Source: Sipunculus nudus
Lineage: Eukaryota > Annelida > Sipuncula > Golfingiida > Sipunculidae
Assembly: GCA_026874595.1 (NCBI GenBank)
Contig: CM049312.1
Span: 50,595,429-50,659,428, forward strand
DNA: 64,000 nt
Direction of reading: 5' to 3'
The position numbers were made by a program, and so were the translations under genes. How positions within the stretch are numbered: position 1 is the stretch's first letter; the number at the start of each line of letters is the position of its first letter. Positions 23,061 to 34,100 of the stretch are shown here, one piece after another. Under the pieces are notes generated by a model, which searched no databases, was not told the DNA's origin, and saw only the letters and a list, made by a program, of their open reading frames with translations.

Positions 23061-23833
23061 CTATTCCCAGGACGGTGGAAGTTGACGGTTTTGGTTTCCC
23101 GCATATTCACTCCTGGGATTATTACCAAACATTGGGGTGGCACTGTGTTGCCATTGTGGGTGGTTTCCGCCGCACCCGGACTCTAAACAGACATGCACGT
23201 ATTTGCACGCCGCGAACCGGCTCCTATTTCTACTACTGAATCTAAGACCGATCTCTCTGCCAGAAGAATCAACGGAACGACGTTTTGTGTTCATACGAAC
23301 ACCACTGCTAGTTTTTTTGCTTTCATATTTGTATGCCTCTTTGTCCAACATTACTGACATGAGGTGTATATTATCTGTTCCCCACTTGAACCCTTCTGTG
23401 GCCTGATATTTACGGTATTCATTGTCAAACTGCATAACTGACGGGATAGTGTTCTGTTGTGCATACTCGCCAAGCTTCTCATTATACCGCAAATATGCAA
23501 GTATGTCAGTTACATTTGACAGCTGCCCGGGCTGTATTAAACTTTGCATAATACGTGAGTTAGCCGAAATCCATTGGGCTAAAGTTACATATTCTACTTT
23601 TGGTTTACCCCTCTGTGTTCTAATGAAAAGTTGATCAGAACCGGCGGTAGCCAGTTCTTATTCCTCCGACACATCTACACTTCCCCGTATAGCAGAGACA
23701 AAGTCTGGGATAAGTAATGGTTTTAGCTCACCCGATTTTTCCAGCTGGGTCCGGGAGCACAGTTGGTCAAGTTCACACGTGTCACGATCGTTCAACGAGG
23801 TAAGCGCAGCAGGTAGTGTGTCATCTCCGAGTG
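23061..23833 (-). pseudogene. DIRS Gag-like protein, C-terminal part
   Basis: The frame includes GELKPLLIPDFVSAIRGSV, a stop (TAA near 23656), GKPKVEYVTLAQWISANSRI, LSNVTDILAYLRYNEKLGEY, FDNEYRKYQ and FKWGTDNIHLM. It ends with a Cys/His cluster CKYVHVCLESGCGGNHP and a stop at 23061. The PLLIPDFV, LAQW, DNEYRK and CxYxHVCxxxxCGGxH blocks are hallmarks of DIRS-type Gag. One Cys usual before CKY is not seen. Gag binds and packages element RNA. Confidence 0.85.
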
Positions 23834-23971
23834 CATCTCCTTATCTTCAAGGTTGGGGAGGGGGGGGGGGGATGACTCACAGCATGGGTAGATGACTCGC
23901 AATGGTGGGGATGGGGGTGGGGGGGGGGAATGACAGGCGTGGAGGGTAGTCAAAATTAGGATAAAACAGAC

Positions 23972-24045
<74 letters not shown>

Positions 24046-24299
24046 TTTATTGTCTGTGTGACACATATCAAATGTATATCAATTAAATATAAGGTTTTAA
24101 AAAGTAAGGTATATGTTAATTTTAAACCATTCTAAACTCATTAATGGAACCAAAGTCTATTTATTTATATATTTTATTTGAAATATATAAATATAATTTT
24201 CTGAATAGTGGGGGGGGATGATAACATTGACCATCCCCCCTTGCAAAAAAAGTGGGGGGGGGATATATACCCCCCATCCCCCCTATATTGACGCCCCTG
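23834..24299. mobile_element. hAT-like non-autonomous insertion in Gag
   Basis: 466 bases inserted within Gag, flanked by an exact 8-bp duplication TCCGAGTG (23826-23833 and 24300-24307). Its right end is the reverse complement of CAGGGGCGTCAATATAGG, a hAT-type terminus. The left end (CATCTCCTTATC) is poorly matched. The interior is G/C runs and a long (TA)n tract (about 23977-24042) with no coding. Gag reads in frame on both sides (MKSLG / DDTLPAAL) once it is ignored. Confidence 0.75.
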
Positions 24300-24619
24300 T
24301 CCGAGTGATTTCATCAACTCGTTCAAAGCCTTATTCTTTGCCAGTGATTTTGTTGTTACTAGTTGCTGGCCCTTACTTTCTTCCGGCATGGCAGACTTTG
24401 TGTTTAGTTCTGTAATACCGAGTTGCAGTACGTTGTCCAATGTTCAAATTCAGTTCTAAAATATCTTGGTCCGTTAACGATACCAGAATCCTTTCGTTGC
24501 AGATACTATTTTCTTTTAATTTTGCAACAGTTACTATTTTCTTTTAATTTTGCAACAGTTGATACTTCCAAACCGACCGTTTCTGCCCATTTTTCTAATT
24601 CAATTTTTATGTCTGCCAT
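24300..24619 (-). pseudogene. DIRS Gag-like protein, N-terminal SAM-like part
   Basis: Preferred Met at 24619 (MADIKIELEKWAETVGLEVS). The sequence then resembles a sterile alpha motif: Trp near residue 10, VGLE, KLKENSI and SLTDQDILELNLNIGQR in helix-turn order. A 28-base tandem duplication at about 24501-24556 (ATTTTCTTTTAATTTTGCAA repeated) breaks the frame inside this domain, and a further shift follows before LNTKSAMPEESKGQQL and LNELMKSLG. The SAM assignment rests on pattern only. It lies directly after the 155-bp repeat. Confidence 0.65.
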
Positions 24620-24641
24620 GCCGGGGTCTGTACACGTCAGC

Positions 24642-24796
24642 GTGCCTGGAGAAACTAGCGCAATTCTGTTACCGGGCATGCCACAGACACGCCTGTATGA
24701 AGGCAAGGAACCGTGACAAGACTAAGCCGCCCATTGTTAGAGTCCGGCCTGAGGTCTCCTGTTTGTTAAAATTGCAAATAATATCTTCAATTATTT
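24642..24796 (-). repeat. DIRS direct repeat, 5' copy
   Basis: 155 bases, about 97% identical to 17912-18066. It sits upstream of Gag on the minus strand and probably holds the element's 5' control region. Confidence 0.8.
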
Positions 24797-27700
24797 TTCA
24801 CTAATTTTCATTTTTTTATATATCTTTTCATTATTCCCTAGAAATAAAAATTATCCACAGTTTATTTCTTTCCAATTCATAAGTTGAGGATACTAATGAA
24901 CAGCTCTGTGATTTAGATAGCATCCAAAGGTTTCTTTACTGAGGGAGGGAGTCTTTCCACGGAGACTTTATCCATTCATGTTAAATGAAAAAATATTTAT
25001 ATTTTTCATAGTTTGAACCCCCTTGGACACGCGCTGCTGATCAACCGTATGTACGGTAAATACACGAGTGATTTTTACTGCTGAGTCTCCTTGGATATAC
25101 ACCTAAAATACACACTATATGAAGGGAGTTCAGTTCTGCCTCACGTCTGCCAGTCACTCCAGAGTCACATGAGATGATGAGTCTAGCAGCTGGTCAGTGT
25201 AAAGCTAGCTTCGCTACAGTCAACACGCGTGAGTACTTACCCTCTTTCTCCCACTGTGCAAACATTTTGGAGGATAGTGATAAGTTCCACGAGTGGATAT
25301 CATAATATGTCTCAAGTTGAAGAGAGTGATATGTACATTTTGGTGTTTATGAAGTCACTGAACAATAATATGGAAAATAAAGCGATATCTTCCTTGGTCA
25401 AAACTGCAGAAAAACTCGCCCGACAATGTCTTGTAATAAAATCGGGTAGCACCCGACTTTAGACCTCTTGTAACTCTCAATATTTAGGAGAATAAAATGT
25501 ATTTTTTTAATTCAGTTTTTGTCAATTTTCCCCTCAGATCATTGCACAATAATTGTTCAGTGATGCATCTAATATTATGAAAATTTCAAATATGTTATAT
25601 CCGTACTCTTGTGAATCTGCCCCCCCCCCCCACACACACACACACACATACACACATTCTCGGCAAATATGGCCCATGAGTGGTGTAAGGGTAGCTGTTG
25701 CACCATTTCAGGTCTCAGCGTATTATGCCCGCTCCATATATGTATGCCAATAAATTGATCATAATCTTAATCATAATAGAAATGAACTGTTACGTTAGCG
25801 CTTACATATTAATATAAGACTGATTAAAACTGAAGAAATCTTTGTAAGAACATTGAAAGAAGAAAAGAACTATAAAGAAGTGAATTATATATAGATATCG
25901 CGAACTTTAATACGCCAAAGTGTAATGATCAATGAAGACAAAGAACCTCGTGAGAAGATAATGCTTCCAGTGACTTTTTATTGGACTCAGTGATTATTTC
26001 ATGTTGCAATTCGGAATAACTGGTATTACATGGACAATATTCCCAGGTCAGTTCTTTTGTTTTTCATTGTCTGTAAGTCATTGTATAATCATGTATTTGT
26101 AAAAGCTATATTCAATATGTATTAAATTAGTATAACATATCGAATTATGGTAATTTGGTATATTGCCAACCTGTGTCACAGATAATGAGTTTTCTGTACG
26201 GCTTTAAGAGATGAAAATATGCCTGAGAAATAAGAAATGTCTGTAAGGTCGTAACAATAGTCAAAGAATCAAGAAAGTCTGCATACTGTGTGACCAATGT
26301 TTATACATGAAAAGTTAATGAACAAAGACACGAGCTACAATCACATCATATTAAAAAGGGTAATTAACGTTATCCAGCAAATACACAAAATAAATCATTA
26401 CCAATATTGTTTATAACATCTTAACCCAACCTAAATAACAGTAAAAATATGTTGTCCCATCTTTGTCACGAAATGTTATAAACTGTTTCATCGGAGACCT
26501 ATCACCGGTTTTTTTCAGTATAATATCTCTAAAACACAGTTTAATATTACCAGCTCATACGGTTATACATGTGTAAACATTAATAAACTCCTCAGTTTAA
26601 ACCTGGTTCAGATCACCGTGATATATATGTCAAGTATAACCATGGATGGTAACATCAAGTTATCTCTATATATAGATTACATATATCTACAGCCAATGGC
26701 CTATCTATATTGTATATACAGTTGTATGTATAGATTGTATGTTTGACAGTTAAATATAGTACACTGTGGACATTATCAAAATTCTGCATTCAAACCTATA
26801 AACACATGCAAATAAACATGGGCATAGACATAATAACTATTAATTTGCAATGGTATAGGATTACCGTTACAAAAATATATACCACTTTCATTTCTCAAAT
26901 GGATCCTGCTATAATGACAGAAACAGTAATATACATCTTCATGATCTGTCAAGTAAATCTCATAGTTGCTATACAAGAAGCCTGTTTAGATCATAAGTAT
27001 TACAAACCAAGCAAATCTGACATATCATAATGGGGTCCACTATATATTACAAACGATTCCTGTGTACAAAGTAAGGTCACGTGACTACAGCGTTCCGCCT
27101 CACCGATGTTCATATACAAGTATAAAAACTAAAGCTGATGAATTCCACAGGCAAAATGTATACTATATGATGGCCATTTACATGTCAGATACCGTTCTAA
27201 GACATAGTACATCCACGTCTTTTTACGCGTATACAGCAAAAGACAATCACCAACGTACAACATACACTTTAGTTTTCCATCTTGAAATATTTAAAAGTAC
27301 ATGGCCTAAACTTAAGTATTTATCAGTCGTAGCGCGCTCTTGGTGTTTTACATAATTATATATCATCAAACAAACTCGACAACTCATAAAAACTATATTG
27401 AAAAGCCTTATTAAAGTTTAGAAATACTCAACTGGTCGGTACGAGCAATTCTCCGTGCAAATTATCGACAAACACTAACTTCGGGAGCCCAAATGTCCTC
27501 CCAGAAAACTTCAACTATATATAGACATCTATGGTTGTCAACACAGGCTCCTTTAACGGTTAACAACGCCGAACGAAGCGAACAAATAAACATTGAATAT
27601 TAACGTGTTGGTAATAACTTCATGGCATTATCGTACTGCCACATCTGTACAGTAATTTTTTTTTATAGAAAATACATATAGCGTGCGCACACGATAAAAA

Positions 27701-27954
27701 GTATCCCCAAGGAGGGTGTGCGTTTGTCCCTGTTCGGGTGTGTAAATGTTTGTTCACACCATATATTATAAATTGAATCTCATGAAATTTTCAGGGCATT
27801 TCGGGAATTGGCTAATTTATGGTAATAACTTAAAAAAAAACTAGAATACGGGTAGTCGACAAGCGACTACGTGTATCCGCCGAAATCAGAGTGGGACGGG
27901 TGAAGTGAGGCATGGATTGAGTAACAAGGGGAAACAGAGTGAGGTGTGTTGCAT
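24797..27954. other. Non-coding stretch
   Basis: No gene supported. 24800-24935 belongs to a dispersed AT-rich repeat also seen near 20885-20995 (inverted) and 44570-44700, recognisable by CCACAGTTTATT..TT, CCAATTCATAAGTT and GATACTAAT. A (C)n(CA)n tract lies at 25619-25658. Open frames at 25229-25462 and 26743-27030 lack splice or domain support. A small hairpin GTAGTCGACAAGCGACTAC lies at about 27851-27869. Confidence 0.55.
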
Positions 27955-28760
27955 ATTGGCATGGATGTCTGCGGCCGAAATGTGTGTGTAGGTTGTGCCA
28001 CCTACCACCAAATCCAGAAAGCTATCAAAGTTGTTTACAAATGCAAAAAGTCAAACCACTGCTGAGATATGAGTGATTTTACCCCACGGCAGACAAACAG
28101 ACGGACCCTGTGCAAAAATGGTTGCAGGTAGCGCCACAAGTTTGCGTAAGAAAAAGAGCTATGTGAGATCTATACACATGCAAACTTTTGACCCAATCGG
28201 CCAAACGGTTCCCGAGATATGAGCTTGGATGTCTGCAGCGTAAATGTGAATGTAGGTGGCGACACCTGTCAAAAATCAAGAAAGCACTCCAAGATGTATA
28301 AACCTGCAAAGTTTTAGGCAGATAAGTCAAACCAGTGCAGAGATATGAGTGATTTTATCCCACGGCAGACAAACAGACGGACGCTGTGCAAAAATGGTTG
28401 CAGGTGGCGCCACCAGTTTTGCGTATGATGAAGAGCTATGTGAGATCTATAGACATTCAAAATTTTGGCCCAATCGGTCAAAGGGCTTCCGAGATATGAG
28501 CTTGGATGTCTGCAGCATAAACGTGAATGTAGGTGGCGCCACCTGTCATATAATCAATAAAGCTGTCCAGGATGTATACACATGCAAAATTTCAGTGGAT
28601 AAGTCAGAGATATGAGTGTTTTTATTCCAAGGCAGATGAACAGATAGACACTGTGCAAAAATGGTTGCATGTGGCGCCACCATTTTGATGTATGTTATAA
28701 AGCTATCCAAGGGCTACATTTGGGCAAAAAAACTTCCGGATCGGTCAAACGGTTCCCGAT
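27955..28760. repeat. Dimeric tandem repeat, about 270 bp, GGCGCC-containing
   Basis: CACGGCAGACAAACAGACGG recurs at 28085 and 28361, and a diverged form at 28628, giving periods of 276 and 267. Each unit consists of two related halves of about 135 bases, both with GTGGCGCCAC-like palindromes followed by CAAAxTTT..CGG/AAGTCAAAC and a CxGAGATATGAG end. Three to four units are present, diverged 10-20% by eye. The LINE target duplication starts inside the last unit. Confidence 0.85.
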
Positions 28761-29447
28761 ATATGTGGATTAATGTGTCATAACAGACGCACAGACGGAC
28801 GCAGAGCGCAGAGGAAAGGTCAGAGGTCAAAACAAAATCGGGGCGCAGCAGTTCACATGTGACCCGAACATAATCCCGGGTTTCGTAAAATGCCGCTCAG
28901 TGGTTACAGAGGAGTTCTCCGGACACCTACGCGGCGGCGGCGGCGTCCGGCTGAAAACATAGTATCCGCAAAACTCTGTTTTGGCGGATACAGTTATAAA
29001 ATTCTGATCTAATTTCTGGTATGCAATTAGATCTTGATTGAATAAAGTCATGTCCTTGAAAGAAAAGGCCCCAGCTTCAACGATCAATTACCGTGTTTAG
29101 TGAGAAAATATATTTCTTGCTGTTGTGATAAATTACCTGATGTTCTGGTCCAGAACTTTTACATCCACAAATTACGTTATATTGGCCTAATGGCAGGTAC
29201 ATTAGAAATATATAGAGGAATCTTTATGCCAAATATTAATAAAAAAAGACAAGTAGTTTTGATATTAGGCATCTTGAAGTGTAACAATAGGATTTCAACG
29301 GAAGATCGAGTTTTTTCCTTAATTTCTCGAAGGAACGAAGTTGCAGTGACCCCCCTTTTTGTTTGTTAGGAGAACTTAGGGACATCTAACTATATATCGA
29401 ATTTTAAATTCGTAAGTCCAACGTTTTCAAATCGTGCCAGTCTAAAG
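28572..29447. repeat. Left copy of giant LINE-flanking duplication
   Basis: 874-876 bases that recur at 35549-36424 with constant offset 6977 and no difference that I could find. It ends ...GTGCCAGTCTAAAG immediately before the LINE. It contains the end of the tandem repeat array and unrelated sequence with a (CGG)n stretch near 28930. Minus- and plus-strand open frames within it (28827-29087, 29100-29369) have no recognisable features and are not called as genes. Confidence 0.95.
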
Positions 29448-29448
29448 T

Positions 29449-31002
29449 CTGTTTGTTACTCAGACAGAGGCGCAAATTTATGAAAATGTAAAATCAAAAT
29501 ACGGACACCTCAGTGGTGAGGAGTTTTGTTCTTCCATTTTACAGCAGGTTGGAGAAGATCTCAACCACCTGCGACACATTCGAAGTGCACTCTTTGACCT
29601 GGCTATAAATAAGTTCCCAAGCACCCCACGGGGAAGGCTTATAATGCATAAGAATACACAAGGTGGGAAATCATGTGTTAAAACAGTCAATGACATTTAT
29701 CAAATATACCTATATTTGGAGGGAGATAACACAATAGACCTTACTAAACTTCTGAATGGAAAATCTCGTAAACGACTAAAGGACCAATCACCTCAGAACA
29801 TAAATCACAAAAACCAGGGTCTGTTGTCTGACAAGTCAGATTCATTAGAACCACCGGACATTGTACGGCCCAGTTCGGATAAAGCGCCAACCCTATCGAC
29901 AATGAGCTCAACGTCAGGTGGGGTGCAACAAAGAAACTCCACACCTGAAACTGTAGACACAGAGGATTTATTGTCCAATGATTGTGTTCCGGCGGACACA
30001 ATAAAGGCCATCAAGACACTTTGTTCCGAAGTTCTACAACAGGCCAGGGAAGACCGTGACATGCTACTTGAACAGACAAAGATACTGAAGGAAGAAAATA
30101 TTAAACTTTGCCAGATGGTAGCTGAACTGAAGGCTGAACGTGAGAAATTTGTTGACAGGCGATTGATGGACTTGAATAATCGCCTAGACAGATTAAATGA
30201 TAGAGGTGCATCTAATGAAAGTTTATGCAAAACAACTGATGGACGTTGTGGGCACTTAGAAACAAGAATGTTGAATATTGAAAATAGGGTATCGGGGTTA
30301 GAGAGACAATTGTCACTCTGTCGCTCATATTCAAATACTTCTGTATCTTACAGAGATCTTGCCTCCATACCACCTTCAGAACGTTCTTCTCTTGTCCAGA
30401 ATAAGAAAACCATTCAGTCTAAACAAGGAAATGTTTCAAATCAACCTGCCGCTGTAATTCCTGAAAATACGCCCAATATACAGCGTCAGTGTCATGGTAA
30501 CCATCCTGCCTCGGTACAATCTGGTATGGAGACTGAAAACGAAATGGATGCAAGTGTTTACTCTGCTAAGATAACAGAAGCCAATAGAAATTATGGGATA
30601 TTAAAGTCAACTGATGGAAATGATAACGTGTTACCTAATGAGGGTGACCAGGTTCCAATTGAAAAGGTTTCAAATGAAAAGTTTATTGAGGTAACAGATT
30701 CAGACGATAGTCTTGGTCTTGAAGGTTATCTACAAGTTAAATCTAAGGTGCCAACTTCCAGTTACTATATTGGTAATGTAAAGGTAAAAAAATCTCTATT
30801 ATTTACAAAGGACCTAATTGTCAAACATGTTGAAAGGAAAAAATTAGAGGTAAAACAATGTAGAATATTGAAAACAGACGATGTGACATTGTCAGTGAAA
30901 ATGTCTGTAGTTGGAGACCTTCACGCTTGCTTGACTGAAAAGGGGTTTTGGCCTGACGGGATGTATTGCAGAAAATGGTTACCAGCGAAAAAGAATAATT
31001 AA
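29449..31002 (+). CDS. LINE ORF1 protein, probably 5'-truncated
   Basis: The frame is open from the element border; the first Met is at 29644, but 65 codons upstream are also open and protein-like (GEEFCSSILQQVGEDLNHLR). The visible protein has 517 residues, or 452 from the Met. A coiled coil lies around residues 195-260 of the longer form (REDRDMLLEQTKILKEENIK to LNNRLDRLND). The middle is Ser/Asn-rich and low in order. A compact C-terminal domain of about 90 residues starts near YIGNVKVKKSLLF and ends GFWPDGMYCRKWLP, like the RRM-like C-terminal domain of many invertebrate LINE ORF1 proteins. ORF1 proteins bind element RNA as a chaperone. ORF2 starts 108 bases downstream. Confidence 0.8.
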   Translation: MFVTQTEAQIYENVKSKYGHLSGEEFCSSILQQVGEDLNHLRHIRSALFDLAINKFPSTPRGRLIMHKNTQGGKSCVKTVNDIYQIYLYLEGDNTIDLTKLLNGKSRKRLKDQSPQNINHKNQGLLSDKSDSLEPPDIVRPSSDKAPTLSTMSSTSGGVQQRNSTPETVDTEDLLSNDCVPADTIKAIKTLCSEVLQQAREDRDMLLEQTKILKEENIKLCQMVAELKAEREKFVDRRLMDLNNRLDRLNDRGASNESLCKTTDGRCGHLETRMLNIENRVSGLERQLSLCRSYSNTSVSYRDLASIPPSERSSLVQNKKTIQSKQGNVSNQPAAVIPENTPNIQRQCHGNHPASVQSGMETENEMDASVYSAKITEANRNYGILKSTDGNDNVLPNEGDQVPIEKVSNEKFIEVTDSDDSLGLEGYLQVKSKVPTSSYYIGNVKVKKSLLFTKDLIVKHVERKKLEVKQCRILKTDDVTLSVKMSVVGDLHACLTEKGFWPDGMYCRKWLPAKKNN

Positions 31003-31110
31003 GTACGTAGAATAAGCATTACTAAGAAGGACACCATATAAAAGACTTCAAAAGATATTTACATATAAAGATCTTTATTAGTATTCCCGAGAAACTTAAT
31101 ATTAAGAATA

Positions 31111-34100
31111 ATGGCAAAGATTTCAAATCAGCTTGTGATTACAACATATAATTGCAGGGGAGCTTTTGCTTCTTCTAAATATATAGACGTTATCATGGAA
31201 AAAACAGATATTCTGTGTTTACAGGAACATCATTTGTCATCAGCGAACGTTTCTTTTTTAAGAACACTCGATAACAAATACGATGCGTACACTCACTATA
31301 ATCTTGAGTGTCCCAGGCGTGGAGGGGTGGCGACCATGTGGCGCAAAGATCTGAGTTACTTAATTTCAAAAGTGGACAACTTAGGAAATGACCGTATATT
31401 AGTAATTAAACTTAGCCGACCGAACGAACAACCTATTTTTATAATAAATACGTATTTACCTCCGTCTAATTATACAGTAGAAGAATTTAACATGCAGTTG
31501 TCAATCTTGACCGCGGCATACACCAATTTGTCGTCTATAGGTGAAGTTGTAATAGCAGGTGACATGAATGCACAATTAGGCCAACTGGATGGACCAAGAG
31601 GTAAAGTTCGTACCGATAGGGGCGTTATATTGTCAGACTTTATTGAGTCAACAAATCTCATTTCAGTAGGATTACAAGCACTTGCCACAGGCCCAGCTGA
31701 CACCTATTTCCCTTATAGCGCCGGACCCAGTACTCAGATTGACCACATACTAATCCCTTCGACAAGTTTAAACAGAGTTCATTGGTGTAAAGTTATTGAT
31801 GATCACGCTTTAAATACCTCGGATCATCTCCCAGTCGTAGTTGCCCTAAACTTACATATAGAAAAAATTCAAAAAGTATTTCGCAAGACCTATAAATGGA
31901 AAAACTCGTATGCAGACCATTATTATAATTATTTAAATAGATACGTCTCTATGGAAAAGACACTTCAGTCAGAACCATTAACAAATGCCGAAATTGATAA
32001 CTATGTGTTTTCATTAAGTGAATGTATGAAAAAAGCTGCTGATAAGGTGGTACCAAAAACAAACGTTAACACATATAAAAAACCATACTGGGACCAAGAA
32101 TTAAAGAAAGCCCACGCCCACCAGAGAGAAAAGCGAAATATATGGGTAGATGGAGGTCGCCCAAGGGGTTTTCATTTTAACTCGTATAAAGAATACAAAG
32201 CGGCTAAACGTGTATTCGGGAAATTATTAAAGAAAAAGATATTAGAATTTGAAGCACGAAAATTTGAAGAGGCAAGTCTTAATCACGATATTGATGTTAG
32301 GTCTTTCTGGAAGTATGTAAAAGGTCACAAAGATCAATCCGGTAATATTCACATAATGAACGATGGTAATTCTAACTTTTCGACTCCTATGGAACTCCGT
32401 TCGTTTTGGCGAAATCATTTTAGTAATTTACTAAATGAGCAACCGGAAGAAGAAACCGACAAAGAAACATTTACGTCTCATGTTAGTAAAAAAATCGCCA
32501 AAATATTAGTTAATGCCAATAAACATTATGATAATACAGGGGTGCTGCGACACATTAATGAAGATGAAATAGTAAAGATCTGTAAACAATTACCAAATAA
32601 TAAGGCACCTGGTTATGATCTTATCTCATATGAACACTTGAAATATGGTGCACCTGGGATATGCAGATATTTGGCAATGTTGTACAATGCCATTATCAAA
32701 CAGGTATATATTCCAAAATCCTTAAAGCTTGGCATTATTTCTCCAATGTATAAGGGCAGAAACAAAGACAGAGCCTCCAAGAATTCATACAGAGGGATTA
32801 CACTAATGCCAGTTTTAAATAAGCTCTTTGAAAAAATAATATGGTCCAGACTAGAACCATGGTTGAGTAACAGAGAATTCCCCGATAAAATGCAACATGC
32901 TTGCAGGAAAAGATGTAGCAGTATGATGGCATCTTTTTCTGTACAAGAAAGTATTTTTCACCATTGTGAGCAAGGGGGTAGAGTATATTGTTGTTTCTTA
33001 GACTGTAAATCTGCGTTTGACAGAGTGTGGTGGGACGGACTGCTATTAAAGGCATATAATCTGGCAATTCGTGACAAATTGTGGCTATTATTTAGAGAAT
33101 GGCTAGTTGGTAGTTCCTGTGCTGTACTTGTCAATGGAGAATTGTCAGATGAATTCAAAATATCTCGGAGTGTCAAACAGGGGGGTATCATGTCTATGTT
33201 TTATTTTACTGTGTCCTTCGTTGACTTTCATAATTATATTAATGAAGGAAATATTGGTCTGCTGGTAAATGATATTGATGTTAGCTCCCCAACATATGCA
33301 GATGATACGGTCTTGTTAGCAAATACCAAATCATCATTGGATCAAATGATTAATAGAGCCCACATATACAGTAAGCTATGGCGAATATCCTTTTGTTCAG
33401 CAAAATCAAAATGTATGGTCTTCGGGGAAACTAAAAAACAGAACAAAATAAATAGTAAATTAAGAGTGTGGAAAATGGGTAACACGAAATTAACAGAAGT
33501 GCAGGAGTATGAACATGTGGGAATTCTACTAAACTCCTGTTTTTCCTCAAAATCACGCACTGACGACAGGTGTAGGAAAGGGAAATCAATTTTGGGCGCA
33601 CTTGGTATGATAGGAGTACAATCACACGCCCTTCTGCCGACTGTATCAGCTAGTCTTTGGGATAAAATATGTATACCTTCCGTATTGTATGGTTCTGAAT
33701 TATGGTATTCAATTAGCAAAACTGAGAGTTATTTAATTGAAAAACTACAAACATTTGCTGGAAAAACAATTCAAGGGTTACATGTGAGAACCCACGGAGA
33801 GGTAGTTAGGGGCTTACTCGGATGGCATACCATGCAAGGCAGAATAGATAAAAGAAAACTTCTATTCCTTCATAAATTAATTTCTGGTGACAATTTAGGC
33901 ATAGCAAAGAAACTATTTATCACAAGGCTATATCAGTGGAAATTACAAGTACACATTAACCAGAAAGGTTTCATTCCTAACATTGTTGATACTTTGAATA
34001 AATATGGAATTGGTAATTTCTTTTCTAAATATATAAATGGTGGAAGTTTTCCAGATTATTTAACCTGGAAACGAATTATATGTAATGCTATCCATTCATA

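Larger units (their letters stand above)
17912..24796 (-). mobile_element. DIRS-like tyrosine-recombinase retroelement, decayed
   Basis: Reading the minus strand from 24796 down, the order is 155-bp repeat, Gag, reverse transcriptase, RNase H, tyrosine recombinase, 155-bp repeat. This gene order and use of a tyrosine recombinase instead of an integrase define DIRS-type (DIRS/Ngaro/PAT) elements. The element is dead: it has several frameshifts, at least one stop, a recombinase cut off before its HxxR and Tyr motifs, and two nested insertions (20065-22748 and 23834-24299). When the insertions are ignored, the Gag and RT frames line up across the gaps, which confirms the reading. Clade within DIRS is not assigned. 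Confidence 0.88.

Noticed and set aside
25229-25462. 77-codon frame ending in a hydrophilic helix-like segment
   Set aside because: No splice sites, no family and no neighbouring exon could be found; kept out of the gene list.
26743-27030. 95-codon frame in AT-rich DNA
   Set aside because: Composition follows base content and the opposite strand has an equally long frame.
27955-28760. CRISPR-like array of direct repeats
   Set aside because: The units are 267-276 bp, contiguous and diverged, with no short repeat/spacer alternation, in a eukaryotic genome.
28827-29369. Two frames (86 and 89 codons) present in both copies of the LINE-flanking duplication
   Set aside because: Their repetition is explained by the duplication itself; they have no protein features.
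29805-30230. Minus-strand Ser-rich frame within LINE ORF1
   Set aside because: Shadow of the coiled-coil coding region on the plus strand.
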